Source: Prosthecochloris marina (GTDB taxonomy: Bacteria; Bacteroidota; Chlorobiia; Chlorobiales; Chlorobiaceae). Taken from it: 64,000 nt of DNA. Numbering within the stretch: the first letter of the stretch is position 1; the number at the start of each line of letters is the position of its first letter. The translations under genes and the position numbers were made by a program. This document shows, one piece after another, positions 35,527 to 43,485 of the stretch. The notes beneath the pieces were generated by a model. The model saw nothing but the letters and a program-made list of their open reading frames with translations, searched no databases and was not told the DNA's origin. Location of the stretch: assembly GCF_003182595.1 (NCBI RefSeq), contig NZ_PDNZ01000006.1, forward strand, positions 124,001-188,000. The letters run 5' to 3'.

Positions 35527-35745
35527 TTAGATATCCCTCTCATTACAATGCAGATAAGCCTTGCGTTTCTGTATTTCCTGATGATACAATTGAAGATAGT
35601 ACTCGCTCTTCCCCTGAACCCCCATCCGTACAGCTTCAGGTGAAACCTTTTTTCCCCTCCGGACTGATTCTTTTTCGGCAATAGCTTTCCATATCCCTTT
35701 CCAAGGAAGTTTTCGATGATCGATCCTTACTTCTTGTCCTTCCAT
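35527..35745 (-). CDS. Small basic protein divergent from the repressor-like gene
   Basis: Unrecognised 72-residue protein rich in charged residues: LPWKGIWKAIAEKE, then GKKVSPEAVRMGVQGKSEYY and a basic helix with HQEIQKRKAYLHC. The first half has the feel of a short winged or HTH helix pair. Divergent arrangement with a repressor and short size fit the early control region of a temperate phage. Codon-level evidence is limited. Confidence 0.5.
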   Translation of the reverse strand: MEGQEVRIDHRKLPWKGIWKAIAEKESVRRGKKVSPEAVRMGVQGKSEYYLQLYHQEIQKRKAYLHCNERDI

Positions 35746-35792
35746 ATTTTTCGGTTTATTTTTCTTTATTTCTGTTTCCTACTGTTAACCAT

Positions 35793-35810
35793 TTTCCGCT
35801 ACAGCGGAAA
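35793..35810. promoter_or_regulatory. Candidate operator palindrome
   Basis: TTTCCGCT-AC-AGCGGAAA, 8-bp arms with 2-base spacer, in the intergenic region between the divergent small gene and repressor-like gene, 19 bases before the repressor ATG. AT-rich tracts around it suit promoters. A likely binding site of the repressor itself. Confidence 0.55.
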
Positions 35811-35829
35811 TATACAAAAAAAATTCATC

Positions 35830-36486
35830 ATGGCGGATAAAAGCACCCATTTCGGGAAATGCTTAAAGCACATCCGTAAGTCAGAACATCTTACGCTTCA
35901 AAGTCTTGCAGATAAGCTCGGTATATCGAAAAGTTTTATCAGCGAAGTGGAACGGGGAGAAAAGGAGCCCGGGTACAAGCTCATAAAATCGCTAAAGCGG
36001 ACATATCCCGAATTGAACCTCAACTATTTGATCGGAGAAGAGGGTGCGTCAGATGGAACAGAGCGGCTCGATATTCTGGAACGACGTGTAAACCATCTTT
36101 TGGGACTTGTCCAGGAATACCCGATAAAATACGGATTTCAGGACATCGTCCGAATCCCACTTGGTGGCAAGGAAAAGCAGGAATACATAACACTCCCGGT
36201 CACACTTGTCAAATACAACAACTCTCTTGCGTTCTACTGCACAAAAGATCTCCCTCCCCGGATCACAAAGGGAAATATCGTGATAGCAGCACCTGAAATC
36301 GAGCTGAAAGACCAGGAACTTGTCTTACTGTCGAGCGATAACCGCCAATTCCTTGCCCAAGCACACCGTAATGAGAAAAACATCCTGTTGACCGATGACA
36401 CCGGTCAGGAAATCTCAATGGAAAATCCGCATGATGAGAAGAAAATTCTCGGTATCGTGTACATGATCATCAAAACGCTTCATTGA
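35830..36486 (+). CDS. Phage CI-like repressor, XRE HTH with S24-like C-terminal domain
   Basis: 218 residues. An N-terminal HTH (FGKCLKHIRKSEHLTLQSL, then KLGISKSFISEVERGEKEPG, about 8-55) is followed by a linker helix and a C-terminal beta-rich domain like peptidase S24 (ITKGNIVIAAPEIELKDQEL, then VLLSSDNRQFLAQAHR and KILGIVYMI). The S24 catalytic Ser/Lys pair is not obvious, so self-cleavage is uncertain. The ATG at 35830 is the only plausible start; upstream codons are a hydrophobic artefact of T-rich DNA. Divergent from two small unknown genes. Confidence 0.75.
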   Translation: MADKSTHFGKCLKHIRKSEHLTLQSLADKLGISKSFISEVERGEKEPGYKLIKSLKRTYPELNLNYLIGEEGASDGTERLDILERRVNHLLGLVQEYPIKYGFQDIVRIPLGGKEKQEYITLPVTLVKYNNSLAFYCTKDLPPRITKGNIVIAAPEIELKDQELVLLSSDNRQFLAQAHRNEKNILLTDDTGQEISMENPHDEKKILGIVYMIIKTLH

Positions 36487-36767
36487 AACCGCTTCCATCT
36501 CCATGATCGGAGAAACGATTCAACGAAAACAACAATCGACTTGCCTGCACACTGCTTTTTTTTGTATAATGTTTTTTTTGGTTTTCTGCACGAATATATT
36601 CCTGTTAAGTTGTTAAGTAAATACATCTCGGGAAAAACCGTTTTGAAGCAAACACTATCTCGCTTTTTTACCAGCCGGAGCTCCATGCCCTTTCCCAAAT
36701 ACCCAATTCGCGCTTTTCATACATGTGAGGGGGATAATCCCTTTTTGTCAACTTAAAATCTGGTATA

Positions 36768-38759
36768 ATGGCTAAGGAACGAAAAAAATCAAGTCAAAAA
36801 ACAGCCGATCAAGAGTCAATCAGTTCAGTTTTGTCGGAAAAAAGAAAATTTTCCCCTCCTCCCGATTTTTCAGAAAAAGCCCACATCTCCTCGATGGAGG
36901 AATATGAAAAGCTCTATGCTGAAGCCGCTGAAGATCCTGAACAATACTGGGAAGGGATAGCCGAAAGCTTTTACTGGGACAAAAAATGGGACAGCGTCCT
37001 TGAGTGGGAATCTCCTTACGCAAAGTGGTTCAACGGCGGTACTACAAACATCTGTTACAACGCCGTCGACCGGCACGTAAAAAGCTGGCGGAAAAACAAG
37101 GCAGCGATCATCTGGGAAGGTGAAGAAGGCGAACAGCGCGTCCTCACCTATGGAGAGTTGCACCGTCAGGTCAGCAAGTTTGCCAATGTTTTGAAAATAG
37201 CCGGCATCAAACCCGGTGACAGGGTCGCCATCTATATGGGCATGGTTCCGGAACTGGCCATTGCAGTTCTCGCCTGTGCGCGCGTTGGTGCAGTTCATAA
37301 CGTTATTTTTGCCGGTTTCTCCGCTCACGCCATTACCGAAAGGGTAAATGATTCGAGAGCGAAACTCATTATCTGCGCGGACGGAACAAAACGGCGAGGC
37401 AAAACCATCAACCTCAAGGGAATTGTCGACGAAGCAATAGTCGATACTCCTTCGGTTCGTAGCGTCATCGTTCTCAAAGTCACCAATGAAGACGTGCACA
37501 TGCATGATGGTATGGACCACTGGTGGCATGATCTCATGGGGCTCGCTCTCGACCATAACGACCCCGATTTTGTAGATGCCGAACACCCTCTTTTCATTCT
37601 CTACACAAGCGGCTCGACAGGCAAACCGAAAGGAATCCTCCATACCACAGGCGGCTACATGGTCCATGCCGCAAATTCCTTCAAATATGTTTTCGACATC
37701 AAGGACGACGACATCTACTGGTGTACCGCCGATGTGGGCTGGATCACAGGGCACAGCTACCTGGTTTACGGTCCTTTGCTGAACGGGGCTACCATCATGA
37801 TGTACGAAGGTGCTCCGAACTATCCGCAGTGGGATCGTTTTTGGGATATCGTCAACCGTCACAAAATAACGATACTGTATACCGCACCAACCGCAATTCG
37901 TGCATTTATCCGGGCAGGAGACGAGTGGGTCACCAAACATGACCTGAGTTCGCTGCGGCTACTCGGCACGGTAGGCGAACCGATCAACCCGAAAGCCTGG
38001 ATGTGGTACCACACGGTGATCGGCAAAGAAAAATGTCCGATAGTCGACACGTGGTGGCAAACGGAAACAGGCGGTATACTTGTTTCACCTCTTCCCGGCG
38101 CAACCCCGACCAAACCGGGTACGGCGACAAGACCACTTCCGGGAATCATGGTCGATGTCGTCCGCAAAGACGGTTCATCCTGCAAACCCAACGAAGGTGG
38201 TTACCTGGTCATCAAAAAACCCTGGCCATCGATGCTTCGCACCATTTACGGTGACAACAAACGCTATGAAGAAACCTACTGGTCGGAGTTCAAGGATATG
38301 TACTTTACCGGTGACGGCGCCCGCAAGGATGAAGACGGTTACATCTGGATCATGGGACGAGTCGATGACGTCGTCAACGTTTCAGGACATCGCCTCGGCA
38401 CCAGTGAGGTGGAGAGCGCCCTGGTAGCCCATGAAGCTGTTGCCGAAGCGGCAGTCGTAAGCCGTCCTGACGAAATCAAGGGTAACGCACTCATTGCATT
38501 CGTCACGCTCAAGGACGAATACGAAGGAGACATGAAACTCCGCGAAGATCTCCGCAACCATGTTTCCAGAGAAATCGGCCCTATCGCCAAACCCGATGAA
38601 ATACGGTGGGCAAAAGGGTTACCTAAAACAAGGAGCGGCAAGATCATGCGGCGCTTGCTCCGCGAGCTTGCTTCGACAAAAGAAATCAAGGGTGATGTCA
38701 CAACGCTCGAAGATTTCGGAGTGCTGGAGCAACTCCGAGAACAGGAGGAAGAAGACTGA
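36768..38759 (+). CDS. acs: Acetyl-CoA synthetase (AMP-forming)
   Basis: Activates acetate to acetyl-CoA with ATP, letting a phototroph assimilate acetate. 663 residues. [19 protein letters not shown] is the AMP-binding loop, [10 protein letters not shown] the adenylate motif, [20 protein letters not shown] the hinge, and [13 protein letters not shown] carries the Lys that is acetylated in this family. 281 bases of AT-rich, T-tract DNA precede it with nothing recognised; start ATG lies within a TATAAT-like string. Confidence 0.96.
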   Translation: MAKERKKSSQKTADQESISSVLSEKRKFSPPPDFSEKAHISSMEEYEKLYAEAAEDPEQYWEGIAESFYWDKKWDSVLEWESPYAKWFNGGTTNICYNAVDRHVKSWRKNKAAIIWEGEEGEQRVLTYGELHRQVSKFANVLKIAGIKPGDRVAIYMGMVPELAIAVLACARVGAVHNVIFAGFSAHAITERVNDSRAKLIICADGTKRRGKTINLKGIVDEAIVDTPSVRSVIVLKVTNEDVHMHDGMDHWWHDLMGLALDHNDPDFVDAEHPLFILYTSGSTGKPKGILHTTGGYMVHAANSFKYVFDIKDDDIYWCTADVGWITGHSYLVYGPLLNGATIMMYEGAPNYPQWDRFWDIVNRHKITILYTAPTAIRAFIRAGDEWVTKHDLSSLRLLGTVGEPINPKAWMWYHTVIGKEKCPIVDTWWQTETGGILVSPLPGATPTKPGTATRPLPGIMVDVVRKDGSSCKPNEGGYLVIKKPWPSMLRTIYGDNKRYEETYWSEFKDMYFTGDGARKDEDGYIWIMGRVDDVVNVSGHRLGTSEVESALVAHEAVAEAAVVSRPDEIKGNALIAFVTLKDEYEGDMKLREDLRNHVSREIGPIAKPDEIRWAKGLPKTRSGKIMRRLLRELASTKEIKGDVTTLEDFGVLEQLREQEEED

Positions 38760-38789
38760 CAAGCTCTTTTGTCTTCAATTCGAAAATAC

Positions 38790-38820
38790 GAGGCTGCCCC
38801 AAAAGGGCAGCCTCTTGTAT
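38790..38820 (+). terminator. Terminator after acs
   Basis: 10-bp perfect stem GAGGCTGCCC/GGGCAGCCTC with loop CAAAA, followed by TTGTATTTTG, 31 bases after the acs stop. Confidence 0.88.
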
Positions 38821-38861
38821 TTTGAGCAGGCACTCGTTTTCAAAGCCTCTATTTCACAGGT

Positions 38862-39560
38862 CAGCATGGCCCTCCTCTCCCTGTCATCTCCGGGCACCTC
38901 TCCCTGTCATCCTCGGGCAAACGAAGCGCGACCCGGGGATCCATGAGCATTCCTGTTTTTCACCATGGATGCCGCATCACGTGCGGCATGACTTCTCTTT
39001 TCCAGTCATCCTCGGGCTTGACCCGGGGATCCATCTTCTTCTGAAAGTCTCCATGGATGCCACTTCACGTCCAGCTTGACTCCTTTCGCCCAGCCATTCT
39101 CCAGCATGGCCCTCCTCTCCCGGTCATCCCCGGGCAAGCGAAGCGCGACCTGGGGATCCATGAGCGTCCCTGTTTTTCACCATGGATGCCGCATCACGTG
39201 CGGCATGACTTCTCTTTTCCAGTCATCTTCGGGCTTGAACCGGGGATCCATCTTCTTCTGAAAGCCTTCATGGATGCCACTTCACGTCCAGCTTGACTCC
39301 TTTCGCCCAGCCATTTTCCAGCATGGCTCTCCTCTCCCTGTCATCCTCGGGCAAACGAAGCGCAACCCGGGGATCCATGAGCATTCCTCCGGTTCTCCAT
39401 GGATGCCGCATCGAGTGCGGCATGACTTCTCTTTTCCAGTCATCCTCGGGCTTGACCCGTGGATCCATCTTCTTCTGAAAGTCTCCATGGATGCCGCATC
39501 AAGTGCGGCATGACTTTGGGGAGGAATGGATGCCACATCGAGGGCGGCATGACTTTGAGG
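38862..39560. repeat. 217-bp tandem repeat array
   Basis: Three units starting at 38864, 39104 and 39321 (GCATGGC(C/T)CTCCTCTCC). The period is 217 bases; unit 1 is 23 bases longer through a local duplication around CTCTCCCTGTCATC. Each unit has two half-units sharing TCATCCTCGGGC, GACCCGGGGATCCAT and CCATGGATGCC, with hairpins such as GCCGCATCACGTGCGGC. Single copies occur near 43.2, 61.1 and 63.95 kb. Reading frames in it give the spurious MDPRVKPEDD-type peptides; no real gene is present. Confidence 0.9.
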
Positions 39561-39617
39561 AAGATTGGCTGCCGGATCACTCGGTATAATAAACAAATAA
39601 CATTATACAGGGCGGTC

Positions 39618-39698
39618 ATGACTTCAGAAGTTTTGATGCCGTATTCCGGTGAAATCCGAACCTCTCTTTCACCGTTCGTGGAATTGGATGTTGACTGA
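39618..39698 (+). CDS. Possible microprotein or small RNA gene
   Basis: A 26-codon frame, MTSEVLMPYSGEIRTSLSPF with end VELDVD, begins 28 bases after a TATAAT (39585-39590) and ends 7 bases before a good terminator. CAGGGCGG just before the ATG is a weak ribosome-binding site. The unit is about 150 bases in all. It could equally be a noncoding RNA. No relative is known to me. Confidence 0.35.
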   Translation: MTSEVLMPYSGEIRTSLSPFVELDVD

Positions 39699-39705
39699 CA
39701 ATCAT

Positions 39706-39746
39706 GAGGCCGTCTCGGTTTTGTTTCTGAGACAGCCTCTTTTTTT
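39706..39746 (+). terminator. Rho-independent terminator
   Basis: Stem GAGGC-C-GTCTC/GAGAC-A-GCCTC (one mismatch), 12-base loop, seven T directly after. Nothing else it could serve lies just upstream except the 26-codon frame, since acs has its own terminator. Confidence 0.8.
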
Positions 39747-39785
39747 ATATTTTCTTATAGCACATGAAAACAAAACACCCCTCTC

Positions 39786-40328
39786 ATGAAACACCGTCTC
39801 TGCATCATTGTGCTCTTCTTCGGCTTCAGCTTCGCATTCTCCGGATGTTCTGCTGATAAAGGGGAAACAGAACCGGAAAAAACATTGTCACAGACACAAC
39901 GGCAAACGCTTATCGAACCCTGTGAGCTCATCACGAAATCCGATGCGGAATCGCTACTTGGTGAACCCGTCAAAGCAGCCGAAAAGAGTGAACAAAAGGT
40001 CGTAGGTATGAAACTCTGCATGTATAACCCCGCCGACGAAACCTCCGAGTCATTTCTCCAGGTAATGCTTACCCAAAAAGCGTTCATGAAACCCGACGGT
40101 ATCCCACCTTCAGCTATCTTCCACTCCATCAGAGAAGCCCAGAGCGAAGGAAGAACCGACCTTGAAGGATTTGGAGATGAAGCATTTATTGCAACCGGAG
40201 GACTCTATATCCTTATTGATGAATATTACATTTCCATCGGGGCAGGAAACACCGACCGTCCTCAAATCCGGGAGCGCTTGAAAGCAGCCGGAAAAACAGC
40301 AGTTGATAACCTCGCAACCTTGCGATAA
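39786..40328 (+). CDS. Putative lipoprotein (DUF3558-like pattern)
   Basis: 180 residues. Lipoprotein signal with lipobox FSGC (Cys at about 21). The mature part opens PCELITKSDAESLLGEPV, reminiscent of the C-x-L-L-T-x-x-D-A-x-x-L-G motif of DUF3558-type lipoproteins, followed by strands with two Cys (CMYNP). Role unknown. 23 bases before the GNAT gene, likely cotranscribed. Confidence 0.65.
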   Translation: MKHRLCIIVLFFGFSFAFSGCSADKGETEPEKTLSQTQRQTLIEPCELITKSDAESLLGEPVKAAEKSEQKVVGMKLCMYNPADETSESFLQVMLTQKAFMKPDGIPPSAIFHSIREAQSEGRTDLEGFGDEAFIATGGLYILIDEYYISIGAGNTDRPQIRERLKAAGKTAVDNLATLR

Positions 40329-40351
40329 CCAAAAACACGGAACCTGTACCC

Positions 40352-40927
40352 ATGTTCAGTGGAAAATATATACGGCTGCGCCGGCTCGAGGGAAATGATG
40401 CGGATATTATTTTTTCACACTGGAACAACTACGAACTCCGCCAATACCTTCCCTCACCCTTACCCTCTTCGAAGGATGACCTGACAGAACTTGTCCGGGT
40501 AAAAGACAAAAGCTTCAGGGAACGGAGCGAATTTTTCTTCGGTATAGAGGAATGTTGTACCAGCAAGGAACTTATCGGCATCGTAAACCTTGAATCGATA
40601 AGCTGGGTAAGCCGGCATGCGTTTATCGGGTCCTTCTGTATTTTTAAACCCTCACTGAGAGGAAAAGGATACGGCAAGGACACCATGCTGACCCTTCTTG
40701 ACTTCGCATTCAACGTTATCGACCTTCATGTCATCGCACTTATGGTAGAATCACACAATAAGCAAGCGATAGGCCTTTATGAAGACTGTTGTTTCACGAA
40801 CCGGGGAACAATGCGCGAGCTTGTGTACCGCAATGGCAAGCGGTGTGATGTAACGATGATGGACGTGTTGAAAAAAGATTTCATCGACCGTTACGGGATT
40901 CTGCCGAAAGGAGAGAATGTTTTTTAA
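40352..40927 (+). CDS. GNAT acetyltransferase, RimJ/RimL type
   Basis: 191 residues. Starts YIRLRRLEGNDADIIFSHWNN as in RimJ/L enzymes, acetyl-CoA loop KPSLRGKGYGKDTMLTLLDFAF, and ALMVESHNKQAIGLYEDCCF, then ELVYRNGKRCDVTMMDVLK. Targets of such proteins include ribosomal N-termini, sugars or amines; unknown here. Followed by a hairpin. Confidence 0.85.
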   Translation: MFSGKYIRLRRLEGNDADIIFSHWNNYELRQYLPSPLPSSKDDLTELVRVKDKSFRERSEFFFGIEECCTSKELIGIVNLESISWVSRHAFIGSFCIFKPSLRGKGYGKDTMLTLLDFAFNVIDLHVIALMVESHNKQAIGLYEDCCFTNRGTMRELVYRNGKRCDVTMMDVLKKDFIDRYGILPKGENVF

Positions 40928-40965
40928 TCCCGATGGAATTGTTGAGTTGCTGAGCTGTTACAACG

Positions 40966-40996
40966 TATAGGTCCTATAAGTCCCATAGGATCTATA
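40966..40996. repeat. 12-bp inverted repeat (hairpin)
   Basis: TATAGGTCCTAT and ATAGGATCTATA pair over 12 positions (one G-U) around a 7-base loop, 38 bases past the GNAT stop. No T tract follows, so it is a weak terminator candidate or a boundary element. Confidence 0.5.
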
Positions 40997-41074
40997 ACAC
41001 AGAATGAAGAAAAAGATCCTTTAAAAAAAGGCTCCTCTTTTCATTATCGCGAGCGTCATCATTACTGCGTTGGG

Positions 41075-41200
41075 CACCGCTCAAAATGGATATTTTGTTC
41101 AAGATCAAGGCGTGTTCACAAGCCGAAGCGGAGCGTATGTTTAAATACGTGAGCATCGGAAGTGTGAACAGAACGCAGAGGTTGGGCAAAAGATCTGTTT
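41075..41200. repeat. Dispersed imperfect-palindrome repeat, copy C
   Basis: Contains AAGATCAAGGCGTGTTCAC, GCCGAAGCGGAGCGTATG, the palindrome GTATGTTTAAATAC, GTGAGCATCGGAAG and AGAACGCAG. The order matches the reverse complement of copy A near 11.88 kb. The intervening gap 40997-41211 has no gene; an apparent leftward frame over it is an artefact of the repeat. Confidence 0.6.
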
Positions 41201-41211
41201 TGAGCGGCGCC

Positions 41212-41451
41212 CTAAGGTTTGCAGACCTTACAGGGCCTGTAGCCCGCTTCAACAGCACTCTGCCTTGTGTGGAATACCGCTGTGCATTTCGAGCAGTTGT
41301 AGTGGCGGCAGCCGACCCGGTGAAAAACTTTGCTCGCTGTATTACCATGAAAAACAGATGCCCCGCTTTCAGCGGCAATGAACGCCGGCATGGCCAGTAT
41401 CAATAGTACCAACCATGCGGCTATAGCACCAGCGTTGCGTTTTCCATTCAT
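41212..41451 (-). CDS. Secreted Ada-type zinc-binding domain protein
   Basis: 79 residues. A signal peptide (about 1-28, AAWLVLLILAMPAFIAAESG) precedes one Ada metal-binding domain: VFHRVGCRHYNCSKCTAVFH and AGYRPCKVCKP, with four Cys placed as in the Zn site of Ada. Ada itself is cytoplasmic and repairs DNA phosphotriesters, so an exported stand-alone domain probably does something else, such as metal or DNA binding outside the cell. ATG at 41451 is preferred over a TTG upstream. 37 bases downstream of the tspO start. Confidence 0.75.
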   Translation of the reverse strand: MNGKRNAGAIAAWLVLLILAMPAFIAAESGASVFHGNTASKVFHRVGCRHYNCSKCTAVFHTRQSAVEAGYRPCKVCKP

Positions 41452-41488
41452 CTCACAGCCTTTTTCCAATGACCGGAACAGAAGAGCG

Positions 41489-41968
41489 TTACAGGTTCAA
41501 ATTCCAGATCGTGAACGTAAGGTACGATGCAAAGCTAACCCACAGCAAGTAGGGAATCAGAAGATAGGCTGCGGTTGTGGAAATAACACCAAAGAGTATG
41601 ATCGTCAGCACTATCGACAACCAGAGAGCGACAATCTCCAAAAACCCCCCAAAAGGTGACTGCAAACCGAAAAACACCGCCGACCATGCGAAATTCAGGT
41701 AAAGTTGAACGAAGAAAACAATCAGCGCAGCCACTACCCCCGGTTTATCGAGCCCATCCTTGATAACCAGGAAAAGAGACACGCCCATAAGAATAAAAAG
41801 CACCGTCCATACGGGAGCGAAAAGCCAATCAGGAGGATTCCATGATGGCTTCTTCAACACAGAATAATACCACTCCGCCCCCAATTGCGGGGTAAACGCG
41901 CTGCCTGCAAAACCAATGAGCAAACAAAGACCGATACAGGCAATGAGTACAACCGGATTTAGATTCAT
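41489..41968 (-). CDS. tspO: TspO/MBR (translocator protein) family
   Basis: Five-helix membrane protein binding tetrapyrroles; in photosynthetic bacteria TspO modulates pigment genes in response to oxygen. 159 residues with WYYSVLKKPSWNPPDWLFAPVWTVLF (highly conserved Trp/Pro motif), NFAWSAVFFGLQSPFGGF and LLWVSFASYLTFTIWNLN. Porphyrin handling fits a chlorophototroph; not shown by sequence. Confidence 0.93.
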   Translation of the reverse strand: MNLNPVVLIACIGLCLLIGFAGSAFTPQLGAEWYYSVLKKPSWNPPDWLFAPVWTVLFILMGVSLFLVIKDGLDKPGVVAALIVFFVQLYLNFAWSAVFFGLQSPFGGFLEIVALWLSIVLTIILFGVISTTAAYLLIPYLLWVSFASYLTFTIWNLNL

Positions 41969-42196
41969 AAGAGTATTGGTTTGGTTCTTCTGGGATACTG
42001 CCGATCAATGTATTTCCCTATGTAAGCATAAAATAGAGCAATAAGTTTCAACAGAAGAAAAGAGAATTCCCCCGAAAACACCCTGGCAAAGATATTCGTC
42101 AATAGCCGTGACATAATGTATATTGTCACGCGCCGGAGAGGGAATCCAGCCAATTCCTGAAAAAAGACAAGCCAATAAACTCGTAATGATAGTATC

Positions 42197-42994
42197 ATGA
42201 GCAGAGAGCTTGAAACAGCCATAAACGCAGCAAAAGAAGCAGGCAGCATCGCCGTTCAAACATTTGGTAAACTCGATTTGACAAAGATACACCCAAAGGA
42301 CTACAAGGATTTCGTCACCGAAGTCGACAACGCCTGCGAAGAAAGGATTGCTTCGGCTATTACTTCAGCGTTTCCGGATGACAGCATGTTGTGTGAGGAA
42401 GGCAGTACTGCAAACGGCACTTCCGGCAGAAAATGGATTGTCGACCCTCTCGACGGTACCTTGAACTTCATTCACTCCTTTCCCGTTTTCTCAATCAGCA
42501 TCGCTCTTTGCGACAGCCATAACGATCTTGTCACCGGAGTTGTCTACCAGCCCGTTCTCGATGAACTCTTCACTGCAGAAAAAGGAAAAGGGGCCTGTTT
42601 GAACGGCAACCCCATTCATGTGTCCACGCGCAACGACCCCGAACACTTTCTCATCGCTACCGGTATCCCCTTCAAGGAATACCATTATCTCGAGTCATAT
42701 GTCTCGATGCTTAAAGATGTCATTCATGATTCAGCCGGCATCCGAAGGGCGGGCTCTGCGGCGATAGACCTTGCCTACACTGCCTGCGGCAGGTTCGACG
42801 CGTTTTGGGAGTACAAGCTCTTTCCCTGGGACTATTCCGCCGGAGTGCTTCTTGTAAGAGAAGCCGGTGGAATTGTCACCAGCTTCAGCGGTAACAGCGA
42901 CGTCAGTGCACACCACAGCATCGTCGCCGGAAGCCCTGTCACCCATCCGCTCATTCTTGAAAAAGCGAAGAAATATTTTCAGGAACACCTTTGA
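42197..42994 (+). CDS. suhB: Inositol monophosphatase family protein
   Basis: Mg-dependent sugar or inositol phosphatase. 265 residues. The metal-site residues are seen in EEGS (about 67-70) and WIVDPLDGTLNFIHSFP (about 80-96), and the second metal Asp in WDYSAGVLLVREAGG. FDAFWEYKL is the usual strand before it. May be SuhB in function. Just downstream is the 7-bp minisatellite. Confidence 0.9.
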   Translation: MSRELETAINAAKEAGSIAVQTFGKLDLTKIHPKDYKDFVTEVDNACEERIASAITSAFPDDSMLCEEGSTANGTSGRKWIVDPLDGTLNFIHSFPVFSISIALCDSHNDLVTGVVYQPVLDELFTAEKGKGACLNGNPIHVSTRNDPEHFLIATGIPFKEYHYLESYVSMLKDVIHDSAGIRRAGSAAIDLAYTACGRFDAFWEYKLFPWDYSAGVLLVREAGGIVTSFSGNSDVSAHHSIVAGSPVTHPLILEKAKKYFQEHL

Positions 42995-43000
42995 TGTGCT

Positions 43001-43166
43001 GAGTGACGAGTGACGAGTGACGAGTGACGAGTGACGAGTGACGAGTGACGAGTGACGAGTGACGAGTGACGAGTGACGAGTGACGAGTGACGAGTGACGA
43101 GTGACGAGTGACGAGTGACGAGTGACGAGTGACGAGTGACGAGTGACGAGTGACGAGTGACGAGTG
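43001..43166. repeat. Perfect 7-bp minisatellite (GAGTGAC)n
   Basis: About 23.7 uninterrupted copies of GAGTGAC over 166 bases, starting six bases after the suhB stop. The minus strand of this heptamer reads LVTRHSS repeatedly. It lies 320 bases before the lpxC start. No coding frame uses it. Confidence 0.95.
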
Positions 43167-43184
43167 CTACGGTGAAGATAGAAA

Positions 43185-43275
43185 ATGTCATCCTCGGGCA
43201 AGCGGAGCGCGACCCGGGGATCCATCTTTCAATGAACGTCACCACGCATGCCGCATCGAGTGCGGCATGACTTCC
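43185..43275. repeat. Single copy of the dispersed 217-bp family
   Basis: TCATCCTCGGGCAAGCGGAG, GACCCGGGGATCCATC and GCCGCATCGAGTGCGGCATGAC match the half-unit of the 38.9 kb array. It directly follows the minisatellite. The rest up to 43485 is leader for lpxC with no feature seen. Confidence 0.8.
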
Positions 43276-43485
43276 CGCCATTCCCGATTACCCATTATCC
43301 ATTTGCCTACGGGCCCACCCCCCTGCCTTGTCACCCGATTATTTGAATGGTTGTACAGCTTTGTTATCTTAGGGGTCATGCTCAGGCATCTGAAGTACGA
43401 AACTTGTCAGGATGTCTGTTTTTTGGCATTGTATTTCGTTCACACATTTCCGGTTCAAACTTTCGGCCGGATCAACAGTCAGGAA

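Noticed and set aside
35418..35681. 87-codon leftward frame between the two small module genes
   Set aside because: Overlaps both better-supported small genes in a different frame and contains a low-quality composition.
36764..36769. TATAAT as a -10 box for acs
   Set aside because: It overlaps the start codon ATG, and its TTGTCA partner is only 13 bases away. Expected N-terminus MAKE is conserved, so the box is coincidental.
38822..39596. Open frames in the tandem array (MDPRVKPEDD-type peptides, both strands)
   Set aside because: They follow the repeat period and known spurious repeat translations; no gene signals.
40992..41378. 128-codon leftward frame over the palindromic repeat and the Ada-type gene
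   Set aside because: Covers repeat copy C and overlaps the clear Ada-domain gene in another frame.
42731..43281. Leftward frames reading SLVTRHSSLVTRHS
   Set aside because: They are translations of the 7-bp minisatellite and the tail of suhB in antisense; no start, no ribosome-binding site, no conserved domain.
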